A stretch of 64,000 nt of DNA from Mesorhizobium australicum WSM2073 (GTDB taxonomy: Bacteria; Pseudomonadota; Alphaproteobacteria; Rhizobiales; Rhizobiaceae), in the NCBI RefSeq assembly GCF_000230995.2, contig NC_019973.1, positions 496,001 to 560,000 on the forward strand, in the 5' to 3' direction. Shown piece after piece: positions 28,616-36,855 of this stretch (position 1 is the first letter of the stretch; every line of letters begins with the position of its first letter). The notes below the pieces were generated by a model. That model was not told the DNA's origin, did not search any database, and worked only from the letters and a program-made list of their open reading frames with translations. The position numbers and the translations under genes are program-made.

Positions 28616-29466
28616 GCGGCCACCTTGTCGTCCGTAGGCTTGCCCGCGGCCTCAAGGGCGGCGCGCGCAACGATTTCGCGCACCGCGTCGAGCCTGTATT
28701 CGGCGCTGCCGCGCACGTCGGCGATCGGCTGCAGCTCAGCCATCGGCGCAGACCTGACCGCGGCAACAAGCCCGGCGTCCAGGGGAAGCCCGAGCAGCGC
28801 CGCCTCGACACCGGCAAGCCGCCTCGCCACGGCCGAACACGAGCCGACGGCGACGGCCGCCTGCGCGACAGTGCCATTCTCGGCAACCAGACGCACCGCC
28901 ACCATGGCAATGGAAATAACGAGATAGCGCCGCGCCCCGAGCTTGACGAAGGCCGATGTGCCGGCGGGCTTCGGCACGTGGATGGCCGTCAGCATCTCGC
29001 CAGGCCGCAAGGCCGTACGGCGGTTGCCGAGGATGAACGCCGACAAGGGCAGACGGCGCGTCGCCGTCGCCGAGCGCAGCTCGACCTCGGCATCAAGGAC
29101 CAGCAGCCCCGGCACACCGTCGGCGGCCGGCGAGGCGTTGCAGAGATTGCCGGCGACCGAGGCGACGTTCTGGATTTGTGGTGAACCCACTTCCCGCGCG
29201 GCCTGTTTCAGCGCATCAAAGGCCGGCGGCAACGGATGGCGGATGATGTCGGTCCATGTCGTGCGCGCGCCGATGATCCAGTGGCTGCCGGTCTCGGCGA
29301 TACCGCGCAGCGCTGTCAGGCCGTTGATGTCGAGGACATTGTCACGAAACGGTTTGCTGCCCTGCGCCGGATAGAAATCCGTACCGCCGGCAAGGATACG
29401 CCAAGCGCCCCCGCCAAGCAGCGCGAGCGCCTCGTCGACCGTGGTGGGTTTCGCGTAACGGATCAC
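28612..29466 (-). CDS. FAD-binding subunit (subunit M) of the xanthine dehydrogenase-family hydroxylase
   Basis: A 284-residue FAD subunit, CoxM/XdhB type. The flavin-binding motifs are AGGTDFYP (about residue 25) and the QIQNVASVAGNLCNASPAAD block (about residue 100). It passes electrons from the Mo/Fe-S protein to an acceptor. It is the first gene of the operon, starting from GTG 29466. The GGGAAGG ribosome-binding sequence 5 nt upstream is part of the first unit of an 18-nt tandem repeat at 29473-29544. The stop overlaps the fused subunit gene (ATGA). Confidence 0.93.
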   Translation of the reverse strand: MIRYAKPTTVDEALALLGGGAWRILAGGTDFYPAQGSKPFRDNVLDINGLTALRGIAETGSHWIIGARTTWTDIIRHPLPPAFDALKQAAREVGSPQIQNVASVAGNLCNASPAADGVPGLLVLDAEVELRSATATRRLPLSAFILGNRRTALRPGEMLTAIHVPKPAGTSAFVKLGARRYLVISIAMVAVRLVAENGTVAQAAVAVGSCSAVARRLAGVEAALLGLPLDAGLVAAVRSAPMAELQPIADVRGSAEYRLDAVREIVARAALEAAGKPTDDKVAA

Positions 29467-29472
29467 GCTTTC

Positions 29473-29544
29473 CTTCCCAATAAGGTGGGCCTTCCCAATA
29501 AGGTGGGGCTTCCCGATAAGGTGGGGCTTCCCGATAAAATGGGC
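29473..29544. repeat. Four tandem 18-nt repeats in the hydroxylase operon leader
   Basis: Units CTTCCC(A/G)ATAAGGTGGG(C/G) start at 29473, 29491, 29509 and 29527; the last has AA for GG. On the minus strand every unit offers a GGGAAG Shine-Dalgarno-like block, and the one nearest the GTG start acts as its ribosome-binding site. Together with the sequence to 29829 this fills the 363-nt region between the operon and pncA. Confidence 0.85.
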
Positions 29545-29613
29545 TTTGCCCGAAACTGGCCCTCCCGAGGCACTTGCCTAGGGAAAGTCTTTACCGGCTT
29601 TGACCGGCAAATT

Positions 29614-29629
29614 CATTCGTATGCAAATG
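29614..29629. promoter_or_regulatory. Candidate MarR operator between hydroxylase operon and pncA
   Basis: CATTCGTATGCAAATG is an imperfect 16-bp palindrome (12 of 16 positions symmetric) with the TTTGCATACGAA look of many MarR sites. It lies about 150 nt upstream of the GTG start of the FAD subunit and 200 nt upstream of pncA. Read on the minus strand it fits exactly between TTGATA and a poor -10 box. Binding by the operon's own MarR is inferred. Confidence 0.4.
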
Positions 29630-29829
29630 ATATCAAGACGGCGGAAATTGTCAAAGCCAGAGTTTGCGCCGGCATCCGTCCGGCTGGCATCGCCACGCAT
29701 TTGTTATGCCGCTGGAGGTTGACGCGGACCGCCATCTGGTCAAGTTTCTCCTCCAGTCGCGCCAGCGGCTTTTTCTTTCGCCGGGTGCCTCGTTCGGAGC
29801 CCGACCCCAGCCTGACAGGAAGGAAGCCC

Positions 29830-30444
29830 ATGGCCGACGAAGCGCTCGTTGTCATCGACCTGCAGAACGACTTTTGCCCGGGCGGCGCGCTGGCCGTTGC
29901 CGGCGGCGACGAGATCGTGCCGCTGGTCAATGACATGATCCGGCGGACAGACCATGTCGTGCTGACACAGGACTGGCACCCCGCCGGCCATTCCAGCTTC
30001 GCCTCCAGCCATCCTGGGTCGCAGCCCTATTCGACGATCGAGATGCCCTATGGTCAGCAGACGCTTTGGCCGGACCATTGCATCCAGGGCAGTCTCGGCT
30101 CGGATTTCCATTCCGGACTTGCCTGGACCAAGGCCGAACTCGTCATCCGCAAAGGCTTTCGCCCGGCCATCGACAGCTATTCCGCCTTCTTCGAGAATGA
30201 TCATGCGACGCCCACGGGGCTCGCCGGCTATCTGCGGGAGCGCGGCATCGACACACTGACCCTGGTCGGCCTGGCGACCGATTTCTGCGTCGCCTTCTCG
30301 GCGCTGGACGCGGTCAAACAAGGGTTTAGAACCACGGTCAGGCTCGATGCCTGCCGTGGCATCGATCTCAACGGATCGCTCGAGACAATGCTGGCGAAGA
30401 TGCGCGATGCCGGCGTGACGCTCGAAGATCGCACTTCGGGCTGA
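29830..30444 (+). CDS. pncA: Nicotinamidase (pyrazinamidase)
   Basis: Hydrolyses nicotinamide to nicotinate and ammonia, feeding NAD salvage and possibly nicotinate breakdown. 204 residues of the isochorismatase-like fold: catalytic Asp in VVIDLQNDFCPGGAL, metal-site TQDWHPAGHSSF (DWHP...H), conserved Lys in VIRKGF and nucleophilic Cys in LVGLATDFCVAFSAL. ATG 29830 follows AGGAAG. The open frame upstream to 29236 crosses the tandem repeats and is not coding. Divergent from the hydroxylase operon with a shared control region. Confidence 0.96.
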   Translation: MADEALVVIDLQNDFCPGGALAVAGGDEIVPLVNDMIRRTDHVVLTQDWHPAGHSSFASSHPGSQPYSTIEMPYGQQTLWPDHCIQGSLGSDFHSGLAWTKAELVIRKGFRPAIDSYSAFFENDHATPTGLAGYLRERGIDTLTLVGLATDFCVAFSALDAVKQGFRTTVRLDACRGIDLNGSLETMLAKMRDAGVTLEDRTSG

Positions 30445-30447
30445 CTC

Positions 30448-31893
30448 GTGGGGGGTAGAAGGGGATACTTGCCGATAGCGACCGGGGCGGGCGGCGCGCT
30501 CATCGTCGCGATGCTGTTGCCAGCCCAGGCCTTCGCGGCCGAAGAGCACGGCCTGCCTGGCGGCGCGATGTCGCTGTGGTGGGCGCTGCCTTTTGCCGGG
30601 CTGCTGTTGTCGATCGCGACCGGTCCGCTGCTGTTCCACCATGTCTGGGAACACCACTACGGCAAGATCGCGGCCTTGTGGGCGGCGCTGGTGATCGTGC
30701 CGCTCGCGATTGCCTTCGGTACTCCCGCGGCAACCGAGGCGGTGCTGCACGCGCTGCTGACGGAATACATGTCGTTCATTGTCCTGCTGTTTGCGCTCTA
30801 CACGATTTCAGGCGGCATCCTGCTTGCCGGCAACATCCACGGCACACCGCTGGTCAATGCCGGGCTGCTGATCGTCGGGGCGCTGCTGGCCTCGGTGATC
30901 GGAACGACGGGCGCCTCGATGATCCTGATCAGGCCGATCCTGCGCGCCAACGACAACAGGCCTTTCAATGCCCATGTCGTCATCTTCTTCATTTTCCTGG
31001 TGTCCAACATTGGCGGTTCGCTGACGCCGCTCGGCGACCCCCCGCTGTTCGTCGGCTTCCTGCGCGGCGTCGATTTCTTCTGGACGACCACCAACCTCTA
31101 CCGGGAGACGCTGTTCGTTGGCGTCGTCGTGCTGGCGGCGTTCCTGGCGATCGACCTCATCCTGCACCGGCGCGAGGCCGGCGCACCGAAGATCAAGGAT
31201 CCGACACCCGATACGACGGTGCGCCTGCGCGGCCTGGCCAACCTCCCGCTGCTGGCCGGCGTGATCGGGGCCATCCTGCTGTCGGCGGCGTGGAAGCCGG
31301 GCGTGAGTTTTTCCGTGTTCGGCGTCGGTCTCGAACTGCAGAACCTGGTCCGCGACGCGATCATCCTCGCGCTGGCCCTGCTATCGCTTCCGCTCTCCTA
31401 CAAGAGCCACCGAGAAGCGAACGGCTTCAACTGGGGTCCGATCGCGGAAGTGGCCAAACTGTTCGCCGGCATCTTCATCTGCATCGTCCCGGTCGTCGCA
31501 ATTTTGAGGGCCGGCCACAACGGTGCGCTGGCGCCGCTGGTCGCGCTCGTCACCTCGGCGCAAGGCACGCCCAACGACCTCGCCTATTTCTGGCTGACCG
31601 GTGCATTGTCGTCCTTCCTCGACAATGCACCGACCTATCTGGTGTTTTTTGAGCTGGCGGGCGGCGATCCCCGCCACCTGATGACGGAGTTCGCCTCGAC
31701 GCTTGCCGCGATCTCGGCCGGCGCCGTGTTCATGGGCGCCAACACCTATATCGGCAACGCACCCAACTTCATGGTCTATGCGATTGCCAGACATCGCGGC
31801 GTCAAGATGCCGGGCTTCTTTGGGTACATGCTGTGGTCCGGGCTGGTGCTGGTCCCGACCTTCTTGGTCGCGGGTTTTCTGTTTTTCGGTTGA
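30448..31893 (+). CDS. Sodium:proton antiporter-like membrane protein (ArsB/NhaD superfamily)
   Basis: A 481-residue, about 12-helix protein of the ion-transporter superfamily that includes NhaD and CitMHS-like carriers. Typical loops are SNIGGSLTPLGDPPLFVGFLRG (first half) and the re-entrant SSFLDNAPTYLVFFELAGG plus FMGANTYIGNAPNFMVYAIA (second half). An N-terminal signal-like helix ends in AQAFAAEEHG. The start is uncertain: GTG 30448 (3 nt after pncA) or TTG 30469, which has AGAAGGGG just upstream. Probably co-transcribed with pncA. Its stop TGA abuts the livF stop, giving palindromic TGATCA. Transported ion not provable. Confidence 0.88.
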   Translation: MGGRRGYLPIATGAGGALIVAMLLPAQAFAAEEHGLPGGAMSLWWALPFAGLLLSIATGPLLFHHVWEHHYGKIAALWAALVIVPLAIAFGTPAATEAVLHALLTEYMSFIVLLFALYTISGGILLAGNIHGTPLVNAGLLIVGALLASVIGTTGASMILIRPILRANDNRPFNAHVVIFFIFLVSNIGGSLTPLGDPPLFVGFLRGVDFFWTTTNLYRETLFVGVVVLAAFLAIDLILHRREAGAPKIKDPTPDTTVRLRGLANLPLLAGVIGAILLSAAWKPGVSFSVFGVGLELQNLVRDAIILALALLSLPLSYKSHREANGFNWGPIAEVAKLFAGIFICIVPVVAILRAGHNGALAPLVALVTSAQGTPNDLAYFWLTGALSSFLDNAPTYLVFFELAGGDPRHLMTEFASTLAAISAGAVFMGANTYIGNAPNFMVYAIARHRGVKMPGFFGYMLWSGLVLVPTFLVAGFLFFG

Positions 31894-32616
31894 TCAACCC
31901 ACGCCGACATAGCGCCGGACCGCCGAGGGGTCGACGCGCAGGGCCTCGATATCGACCGTCTCGCGGTTGCGGCCGTTTTCGATGAAGCAGACACGATCGG
32001 CGACCGACAGCACGGCATCGACCCGCTGTTCGACCAGGATGGTGGAGACATCCATCTCGCGCAGCTTCGACACCGTCTCGCGAATCCTGGCGATCATCGA
32101 CGGCATCAACCCTTCGGTCGGCTCGTCGAGCAACAGCACCTGCGGCTCGAGGCAAAGCGCGCGCGCCATGGCCAGCATCTGCTGCTCGCCGCCGGACAAG
32201 GTGCCCGAGCGCTGCCGTAGCCGCTGACGCAGCAGCGGGAAGAGGTCGAGAACGTTCTCGCGCGTCGCCTTGCCCTTGCCGCGCGCCATCAGTCCGATCT
32301 CGATGTTTTCGGCCACCGTCATCTCGGCGAACAGGCGCCTGCCCTGCGGCACGTAGGCGACACCGGCCTTCGGCACTTCATGGGCCGGCAGGCCGGTCAA
32401 TTCCTGCCCTGCGAGCCTGATCGAGCCGGCACGCGCGGGAACCAGGCCCATGATCGCCTTCAGCGTCGTCGTCTTGCCGGCGCCGTTGCGGCCGAACAGG
32501 CACAGCACCTCGCCCTTGTTCAGCACCAGGTCGAGCCCATAGAGTACCTGGACCGCGCCATAGAAGCAATCGAGCCCGGAAATCGTCAGCGCTTCGACTG
32601 TGCTCGCCTCCGTCAT
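31894..32616 (-). CDS. livF: Branched-chain-type ABC transporter ATPase LivF
   Basis: A 240-residue ATP-binding subunit. Walker A is GRNGAGKTT (about residue 42), signature LSGGEQQMLA (about residue 140) and Walker B VLLLDEPTEGL; the linker AGVAYVPQGRRLFAEMTV is LivF-specific. It energises uptake with LivG. The ATG overlaps the livG stop (ATGA). Last gene of the livHMGF set; stops back to back with the antiporter gene. Substrate follows from the binding protein at 35393-36697 and is not certain. Confidence 0.94.
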   Translation of the reverse strand: MTEASTVEALTISGLDCFYGAVQVLYGLDLVLNKGEVLCLFGRNGAGKTTTLKAIMGLVPARAGSIRLAGQELTGLPAHEVPKAGVAYVPQGRRLFAEMTVAENIEIGLMARGKGKATRENVLDLFPLLRQRLRQRSGTLSGGEQQMLAMARALCLEPQVLLLDEPTEGLMPSMIARIRETVSKLREMDVSTILVEQRVDAVLSVADRVCFIENGRNRETVDIEALRVDPSAVRRYVGVG

Positions 32617-33338
32617 GGCGCCGTTCCCAGATAGGCATCCTGAACCGCAGCGTTCTCGCGGATCGCCTCGGGCGTGCCCTCGGCCAGGATCCTGCCGGCG
32701 TTGAAGACGGTGATGCGATCGGCAAGCTGCATCACGACCGGCATGTTGTGCTCGATCAGCAGCACGGTGGCGCTCTTGGCGATGTCGCGCACGAGTTCGA
32801 TGAAATTGTCGATCTCGCTGTCGGCCAGACCTTGCGTCGGCTCGTCGAGGATCAGCAGGCGCGGTTTCAGCGCCAGGCCCATCGCCACTTCGAGCAATCG
32901 TTGATGGCCGTAGGACAATTGCCCGGCCGGCATATGGGTGCGGTCGGCCAGCCCTGTACGTTCAAGCGCAGAGATGACGCCGGCACGCAGCTCAGCCTTC
33001 GAGCGGCGATCGCTGAGCGTGAGCTGCACCGGCAGCGCGACATTGTCATAGACGCTGAGATTGGCAAAGACGCTGGTGATCTGGAAGGTGTAGGCGATGC
33101 CCCGGCGGACCCTGGCATAGGTCGGCAGGCCGGTGATGTCGGCACCGTCGAAGACGATCGCTCCCGAAGACGGCTGGATGCGGCCGCTGATCAGACTGAC
33201 GAAGGTTGTCTTGCCGGCGCCGTTCGGACCGATGACGGCGCGGATCTCGCCCGGCATCAGGGTGAAGTCGACTTTGTCGACCGCACGCAGGCCGCCGAAG
33301 CTGCGCGACAGGCCCTTGGTGGTCAGCAGCGGCGTCAT
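32613..33338 (-). CDS. livG: Branched-chain-type ABC transporter ATPase LivG
   Basis: A 241-residue ATPase: Walker A GPNGAGKTT (about residue 38), the LivG-type ARVRRGIAYTFQITSVFANLSVYDN, signature LSYGHQRLLEVAMGLA, Walker B LLILDEPTQGL and H-loop LIEHNM. I take ATG 33338, which overlaps the livM stop as ATGA; an in-frame ATG at 33347 is the alternative, and the longer frame upstream lies inside livM. Forms the nucleotide-binding pair with LivF. Confidence 0.94.
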   Translation of the reverse strand: MTPLLTTKGLSRSFGGLRAVDKVDFTLMPGEIRAVIGPNGAGKTTFVSLISGRIQPSSGAIVFDGADITGLPTYARVRRGIAYTFQITSVFANLSVYDNVALPVQLTLSDRRSKAELRAGVISALERTGLADRTHMPAGQLSYGHQRLLEVAMGLALKPRLLILDEPTQGLADSEIDNFIELVRDIAKSATVLLIEHNMPVVMQLADRITVFNAGRILAEGTPEAIRENAAVQDAYLGTAP

Positions 33339-34297
33339 GGCAGCCATCCGAGCCAGCGCTGGCGGATGGTGCCGAGAATGCCTTTCGGGAAAAACAGCAC
33401 CAGCAGAATGAGTGCCATGCCGACGATCAGCAGGTAGGCCGACGTGTAGCCGCTGGTGACGTCGATGACATAGTACATGAACAGCGTGCCGATCAGTGGT
33501 CCAAGCGTTGTGGCCGCACCGCCGAGCAGCACCCACAGCAGCGGCAGGATCGAATACTGTACCGAGGCGAAACTCGACCCGACATAGCCGAACAGCAGCG
33601 CGTAGGCGGCGCCGGACGCCGCGCAGATCATGCCGGAGACGATAATGGCGGCAAGCTTGTTGGAGAAGGTGTCGTAGCCCAGCATCTTCGTGCGTTCCTC
33701 ATTCTCCCGGATCGCGATCAGCACGCGACCGTATCTGGACCGGACGACGGCAAGCGTGATCAGCAGCACGAGCGAAAACAAGCCCAGCGCCGTCATGTAG
33801 CGTACGGTCGGGTTGGTGAGATCGAGCGAGGTGGCGCCGAGATTGAGGACACGCGCCGGCTGCGGCACGACCTGACCCTGATCGCCGCCGGTCCAGGCCG
33901 CGAAGTAGAGAATGGCCAGATAAAACACCTGCGCGAACATCATGGTGACGATCATGAAGGCCACGCCCGTGGTGCGCAGCGCCAGGAGCCCGATCACCAG
34001 CGCCAACGCCGCGCCGCAGGCAATGCCGGCGAGGAACGCCAGCGGCACGCTCCAGCCGAGCTGGATGACGGCAAGGCCGGCGCCATAAAGCCCGGCGCCA
34101 AAAAACATCGCGTGGCCGAGGCTGAGCAGGCCGACATAGCCGAACAGCATGTTGTAGCCCATGGCGAAGACCGCCAGCACCATGATGCGGGCGAGCAGGC
34201 CGTGATAATAGCCCGGCAAGAGGAAGCTCAGCATGAAGAGCAGGGCGATCACGCCGAGATGCAGCGCATAGGCCTTTGCCGGCGAAGCTTCGCTCAT
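33335..34297 (-). CDS. livM: Branched-chain-type ABC transporter permease LivM
   Basis: A 320-residue inner-membrane permease with about 8-10 helices. Conserved landmarks include MGYNMLFGYVGLLSLGHAMFFGAG near residue 50, the EAA-like cytosolic loop IRENEERTKMLGYDTFSNKLAAI (about residue 205) and a C-terminal FFPKGILG. Overlaps livH upstream and livG downstream by ATGA. The GYVGLLSLGHA block marks the LivM rather than LivH type. Confidence 0.93.
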   Translation of the reverse strand: MSEASPAKAYALHLGVIALLFMLSFLLPGYYHGLLARIMVLAVFAMGYNMLFGYVGLLSLGHAMFFGAGLYGAGLAVIQLGWSVPLAFLAGIACGAALALVIGLLALRTTGVAFMIVTMMFAQVFYLAILYFAAWTGGDQGQVVPQPARVLNLGATSLDLTNPTVRYMTALGLFSLVLLITLAVVRSRYGRVLIAIRENEERTKMLGYDTFSNKLAAIIVSGMICAASGAAYALLFGYVGSSFASVQYSILPLLWVLLGGAATTLGPLIGTLFMYYVIDVTSGYTSAYLLIVGMALILLVLFFPKGILGTIRQRWLGWLP

Positions 34298-35175
34298 CGC
34301 GATGCCGTCCCGAACAGGCCTTGCGGCCGGAACACCAGCACCATGGCGACCAGCAGCGTGGCGATGATCTTGGCCAGCGTCGGCGAGAAGAACATCGAGA
34401 TGATGCCATCGGAGAGGCCGATCAGCACGGCGGCGACGACCGTGCCGCGCAACGAGCCGAGGCCGCCGATGATGACGACGATGAAGGACAAGAGCAGCGG
34501 ATCCTGACCCATCAGGTAGTGCGCCTGGCTGATGGGCACGATCAGCACCGCGGCGATCGCCGCCAGCATGGCGCCGAGCGCGAAAACGCCGCCATAGACG
34601 CGGCCGACCGGGATGCCGAAGGCCTGCGCCGTCTCGCTGTCATACTGCGTGGCACGCATGATGAGGCCGATCCTGGTGCGCGTCAGCACCAGCCGTGTCG
34701 CGATCAGCAGAAGAGCGGATGCGGCGATGATAGACAGCTTGTAGCCGGAATAGCCGAACCACGGCAGAAGGATGCGATAGCTGAACGGCGGCTCCACGGG
34801 CCGCGCTTCGGGGCCATAGAAGGTCAGCGCCAGCTGCTGGATGATGTAGAGCATGCCGATGGTGGCGACGATGGTGGCTTCCGGATTGTAGTTGAGCCGG
34901 CTCAGCACCAGCCGTTCGGCGACCAGCGCGATGGCGCCGACGATCAGCGGCGCGATCACCAGCGCCGCCAGGAAGCCAAGAGCCGGATGGCCGCCAATTG
35001 CCGATGTGATCGCCCAGGCAAGCACGGCGCCCAGCATGAAGAACTCGCCATGGGCGACGTTGACGACACGCATGACGCCGAACACCAGCGACAAGCCCAG
35101 CGCCGTCAAGGCCAGCACGGCCGAGGTGACGAGGCCTTCAAGGGTTGCGAGGAGAAGGTGGGGTCCAAAGTGCAT
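34294..35175 (-). CDS. livH: Branched-chain-type ABC transporter permease LivH
   Basis: A 293-residue permease with about eight helices. It shows the LivH N-terminal block GLSLVFGVMRVVNVAHGEFFMLGA, the EAA-like RATQYDSETAQAFGIPVGRVYG and the C-terminal GGLGSLRGTVVAAVLIG. Start ATG 35175. It follows the binding-protein gene after a 217-nt gap that contains a long inverted repeat, so the transporter core may be expressed at a different level from the binding protein. Confidence 0.93.
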   Translation of the reverse strand: MHFGPHLLLATLEGLVTSAVLALTALGLSLVFGVMRVVNVAHGEFFMLGAVLAWAITSAIGGHPALGFLAALVIAPLIVGAIALVAERLVLSRLNYNPEATIVATIGMLYIIQQLALTFYGPEARPVEPPFSYRILLPWFGYSGYKLSIIAASALLLIATRLVLTRTRIGLIMRATQYDSETAQAFGIPVGRVYGGVFALGAMLAAIAAVLIVPISQAHYLMGQDPLLLSFIVVIIGGLGSLRGTVVAAVLIGLSDGIISMFFSPTLAKIIATLLVAMVLVFRPQGLFGTASR

Positions 35176-35200
35176 TTGTTATGCACCAACGGATGCGCGA

Positions 35201-35362
35201 GGCACCCCCCTCTGCCCTGCCGGGCATCTCCCCCGCAAGGGGGGAGATGCGATGTCCTCGCTGGTTTCGCCAATCATCAACGCGGGCAGATGGGCGCTGC
35301 CATACGAACTGCCGATCTCCCCCCTTGCGGGGGAGATGGCCGGCAGGCCAGAGGGGGGTGCC
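35201..35362. repeat. 48-nt inverted repeat pair, Mesorhizobium-type intergenic element
   Basis: The arm at 35201-35248 (GGCACCCCCCTCTG... to GGGGGGAGAT) is the reverse complement of 35315-35362 with two mismatches, around a 66-nt centre. Each arm also folds on itself through CTCCCCC-GCAA-GGGGGAG. Elements of this sequence type are frequent between genes in Mesorhizobium. Placed between the binding-protein gene and livH, it may attenuate or stabilise the upstream mRNA. Confidence 0.8.
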
Positions 35363-35392
35363 TTGGCGCTCACGCTTGCTAGATGGCCAAGT

Positions 35393-36697
35393 TCACAGCG
35401 CCTGCGTCGTGTAATCCCCTTCGGCCTCGTAAAGGCCATCCTCGATCTTGGTCTTGTGCACGACTTTCAGCTTGCCGCCCTCGACCTTGGAGATGTTCTG
35501 GATGCCAAAGCACTGGTGGATCTTGCCATTGAAGGTTTTTGGCCCCTGCGGATGCTCCGGGCCTTCGGCGAATTCCTTCAGCGCCTCGGTCGCCTCGACC
35601 AGCTTGGCGCGGTCTTCCGGCCCCTTGTAGCCGGCGTCTTCCATCGCCTTCTTGACGACGTAGAGCGTTTCCCAGCAGCCGAACATGTGCGCGGCGGTGG
35701 AGACATCCTTGGCGTCGCCGACGGCGGCGCCATTGTCGTCGATTCCGACAGCGGCCCGATAGGCTTTCTGCGCTTCGGTGTCGTCGGGCTGGGCGTAGCG
35801 CGGCGAGCCTTCCCAGAAATGGCTGCCGTCGAGGAATTCGAGGCCGGGGCTGTTGATGTCCACGGCTTCCAGCGAATCGATGAAGCCGAAGAGTTGCGGC
35901 CGGTTGGAACCGTAGAACTCGCCGAGTTCCTTGACGAAGGTGAGCACCGCCGGGCCGACCATGACGTGGTAGATCACCTCGGTCTCGGGCGGGATTTGCG
36001 GGAAGTACTTGGTGAAGGACGATTCCGTCGGCGGAATGGCGATCTGCGCGATCACCTCGGCGCCTTGCGCCTTCAGCGCCGGCGGCAGGTAGTCGCGATG
36101 GTCGTAGCCGAAGGCGAAATCGGGGAATATCTGCGTCACCTTCTTGCCGGCATTGGCCGCGATCCATGGCGCCATCGACTGGATCTGGCTCTTCACGTCG
36201 GTGATGCCGGGCTGGAAGACATAGCGGTTGAGCTTGGTCGAGGCGACGTGGTGACCTTCGCTGACGACGAAGTAGGGCATCTTGTTTTCGCCGGCGGCAG
36301 GCGCCGAGCCGATGACGACATGCGAGAACAGCGTGCCGAAGACGATGTCGGTCTTGTGCTGGGTGGCGAACTTGCCGACCACTTCGGCGCCGCGGCCGGG
36401 ATCGGTGCCGTCATCCTCGATGATCACCTCGACCTGGCGGCCATTGATGCCGCCGGCGGCATTGATCGCCTTGATCGCGGCGGCGGTCGTCTTCTCGTAC
36501 CAGCGGCCATAGGCGGCGCCAATGCCGGTGCGGTGCGACTGGAAGCCGATCTTGATCGGCGCCGAACTCTGTGCCTGGGAGTAGCGGACGAAGCCGGGCG
36601 CCATGGCGAGGCCAGCGCCGGCGGCGAGGCCCTTCAGCGTGGTACGGCGGGTGAGTGTGGTTTTGGAGAGATCGAAAAATCCGTTCTTGTCAGTCAC
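35393..36697 (-). CDS. Branched-chain-type ABC transporter substrate-binding protein
   Basis: A 434-residue type-1 periplasmic binding protein of the Leu/Ile/Val or urea/amide group. The leader holds TRRTTLKGLAAGAGLAMAPG, a twin-arginine-like signal (about residues 15-38). The mature part has IKIGFQSHRTGIGAAYG, AINAAGGINGRQVEVIIEDDGTDPGRG and an unusual HMFGCWETLYVVKKAMEDAG. I chose GTG 36697 because GGGGAACGAAC precedes it; the upstream extension to 36775 lacks signal features. Ligand unknown; closeness to nicotinate genes does not prove a pyridine ligand. First gene of the transporter region. Confidence 0.9.
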   Translation of the reverse strand: MTDKNGFFDLSKTTLTRRTTLKGLAAGAGLAMAPGFVRYSQAQSSAPIKIGFQSHRTGIGAAYGRWYEKTTAAAIKAINAAGGINGRQVEVIIEDDGTDPGRGAEVVGKFATQHKTDIVFGTLFSHVVIGSAPAAGENKMPYFVVSEGHHVASTKLNRYVFQPGITDVKSQIQSMAPWIAANAGKKVTQIFPDFAFGYDHRDYLPPALKAQGAEVIAQIAIPPTESSFTKYFPQIPPETEVIYHVMVGPAVLTFVKELGEFYGSNRPQLFGFIDSLEAVDINSPGLEFLDGSHFWEGSPRYAQPDDTEAQKAYRAAVGIDDNGAAVGDAKDVSTAAHMFGCWETLYVVKKAMEDAGYKGPEDRAKLVEATEALKEFAEGPEHPQGPKTFNGKIHQCFGIQNISKVEGGKLKVVHKTKIEDGLYEAEGDYTTQAL

Positions 36698-36855
36698 GTT
36701 CGTTCCCCTGTTTTTGTGTTTTGACCAACGATAAGGCGGCTCAAACATCCTCGGCAAGAGGATGCAAAATTGCATGTGTACAAACTAAATCACCAAAGGC
36801 TTGGCCTGGCAAGCGAGCTTTCCGTCGGGGCATGGCTCACAGGAGATGGCTTGTC

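Noticed and set aside
29236..29829. N-terminal extension of pncA through the 18-nt repeats (GLPNKV-type repeats)
   Set aside because: Would overlap the FAD-subunit gene and has no relation to nicotinamidases; ATG 29830 has a good ribosome-binding site.
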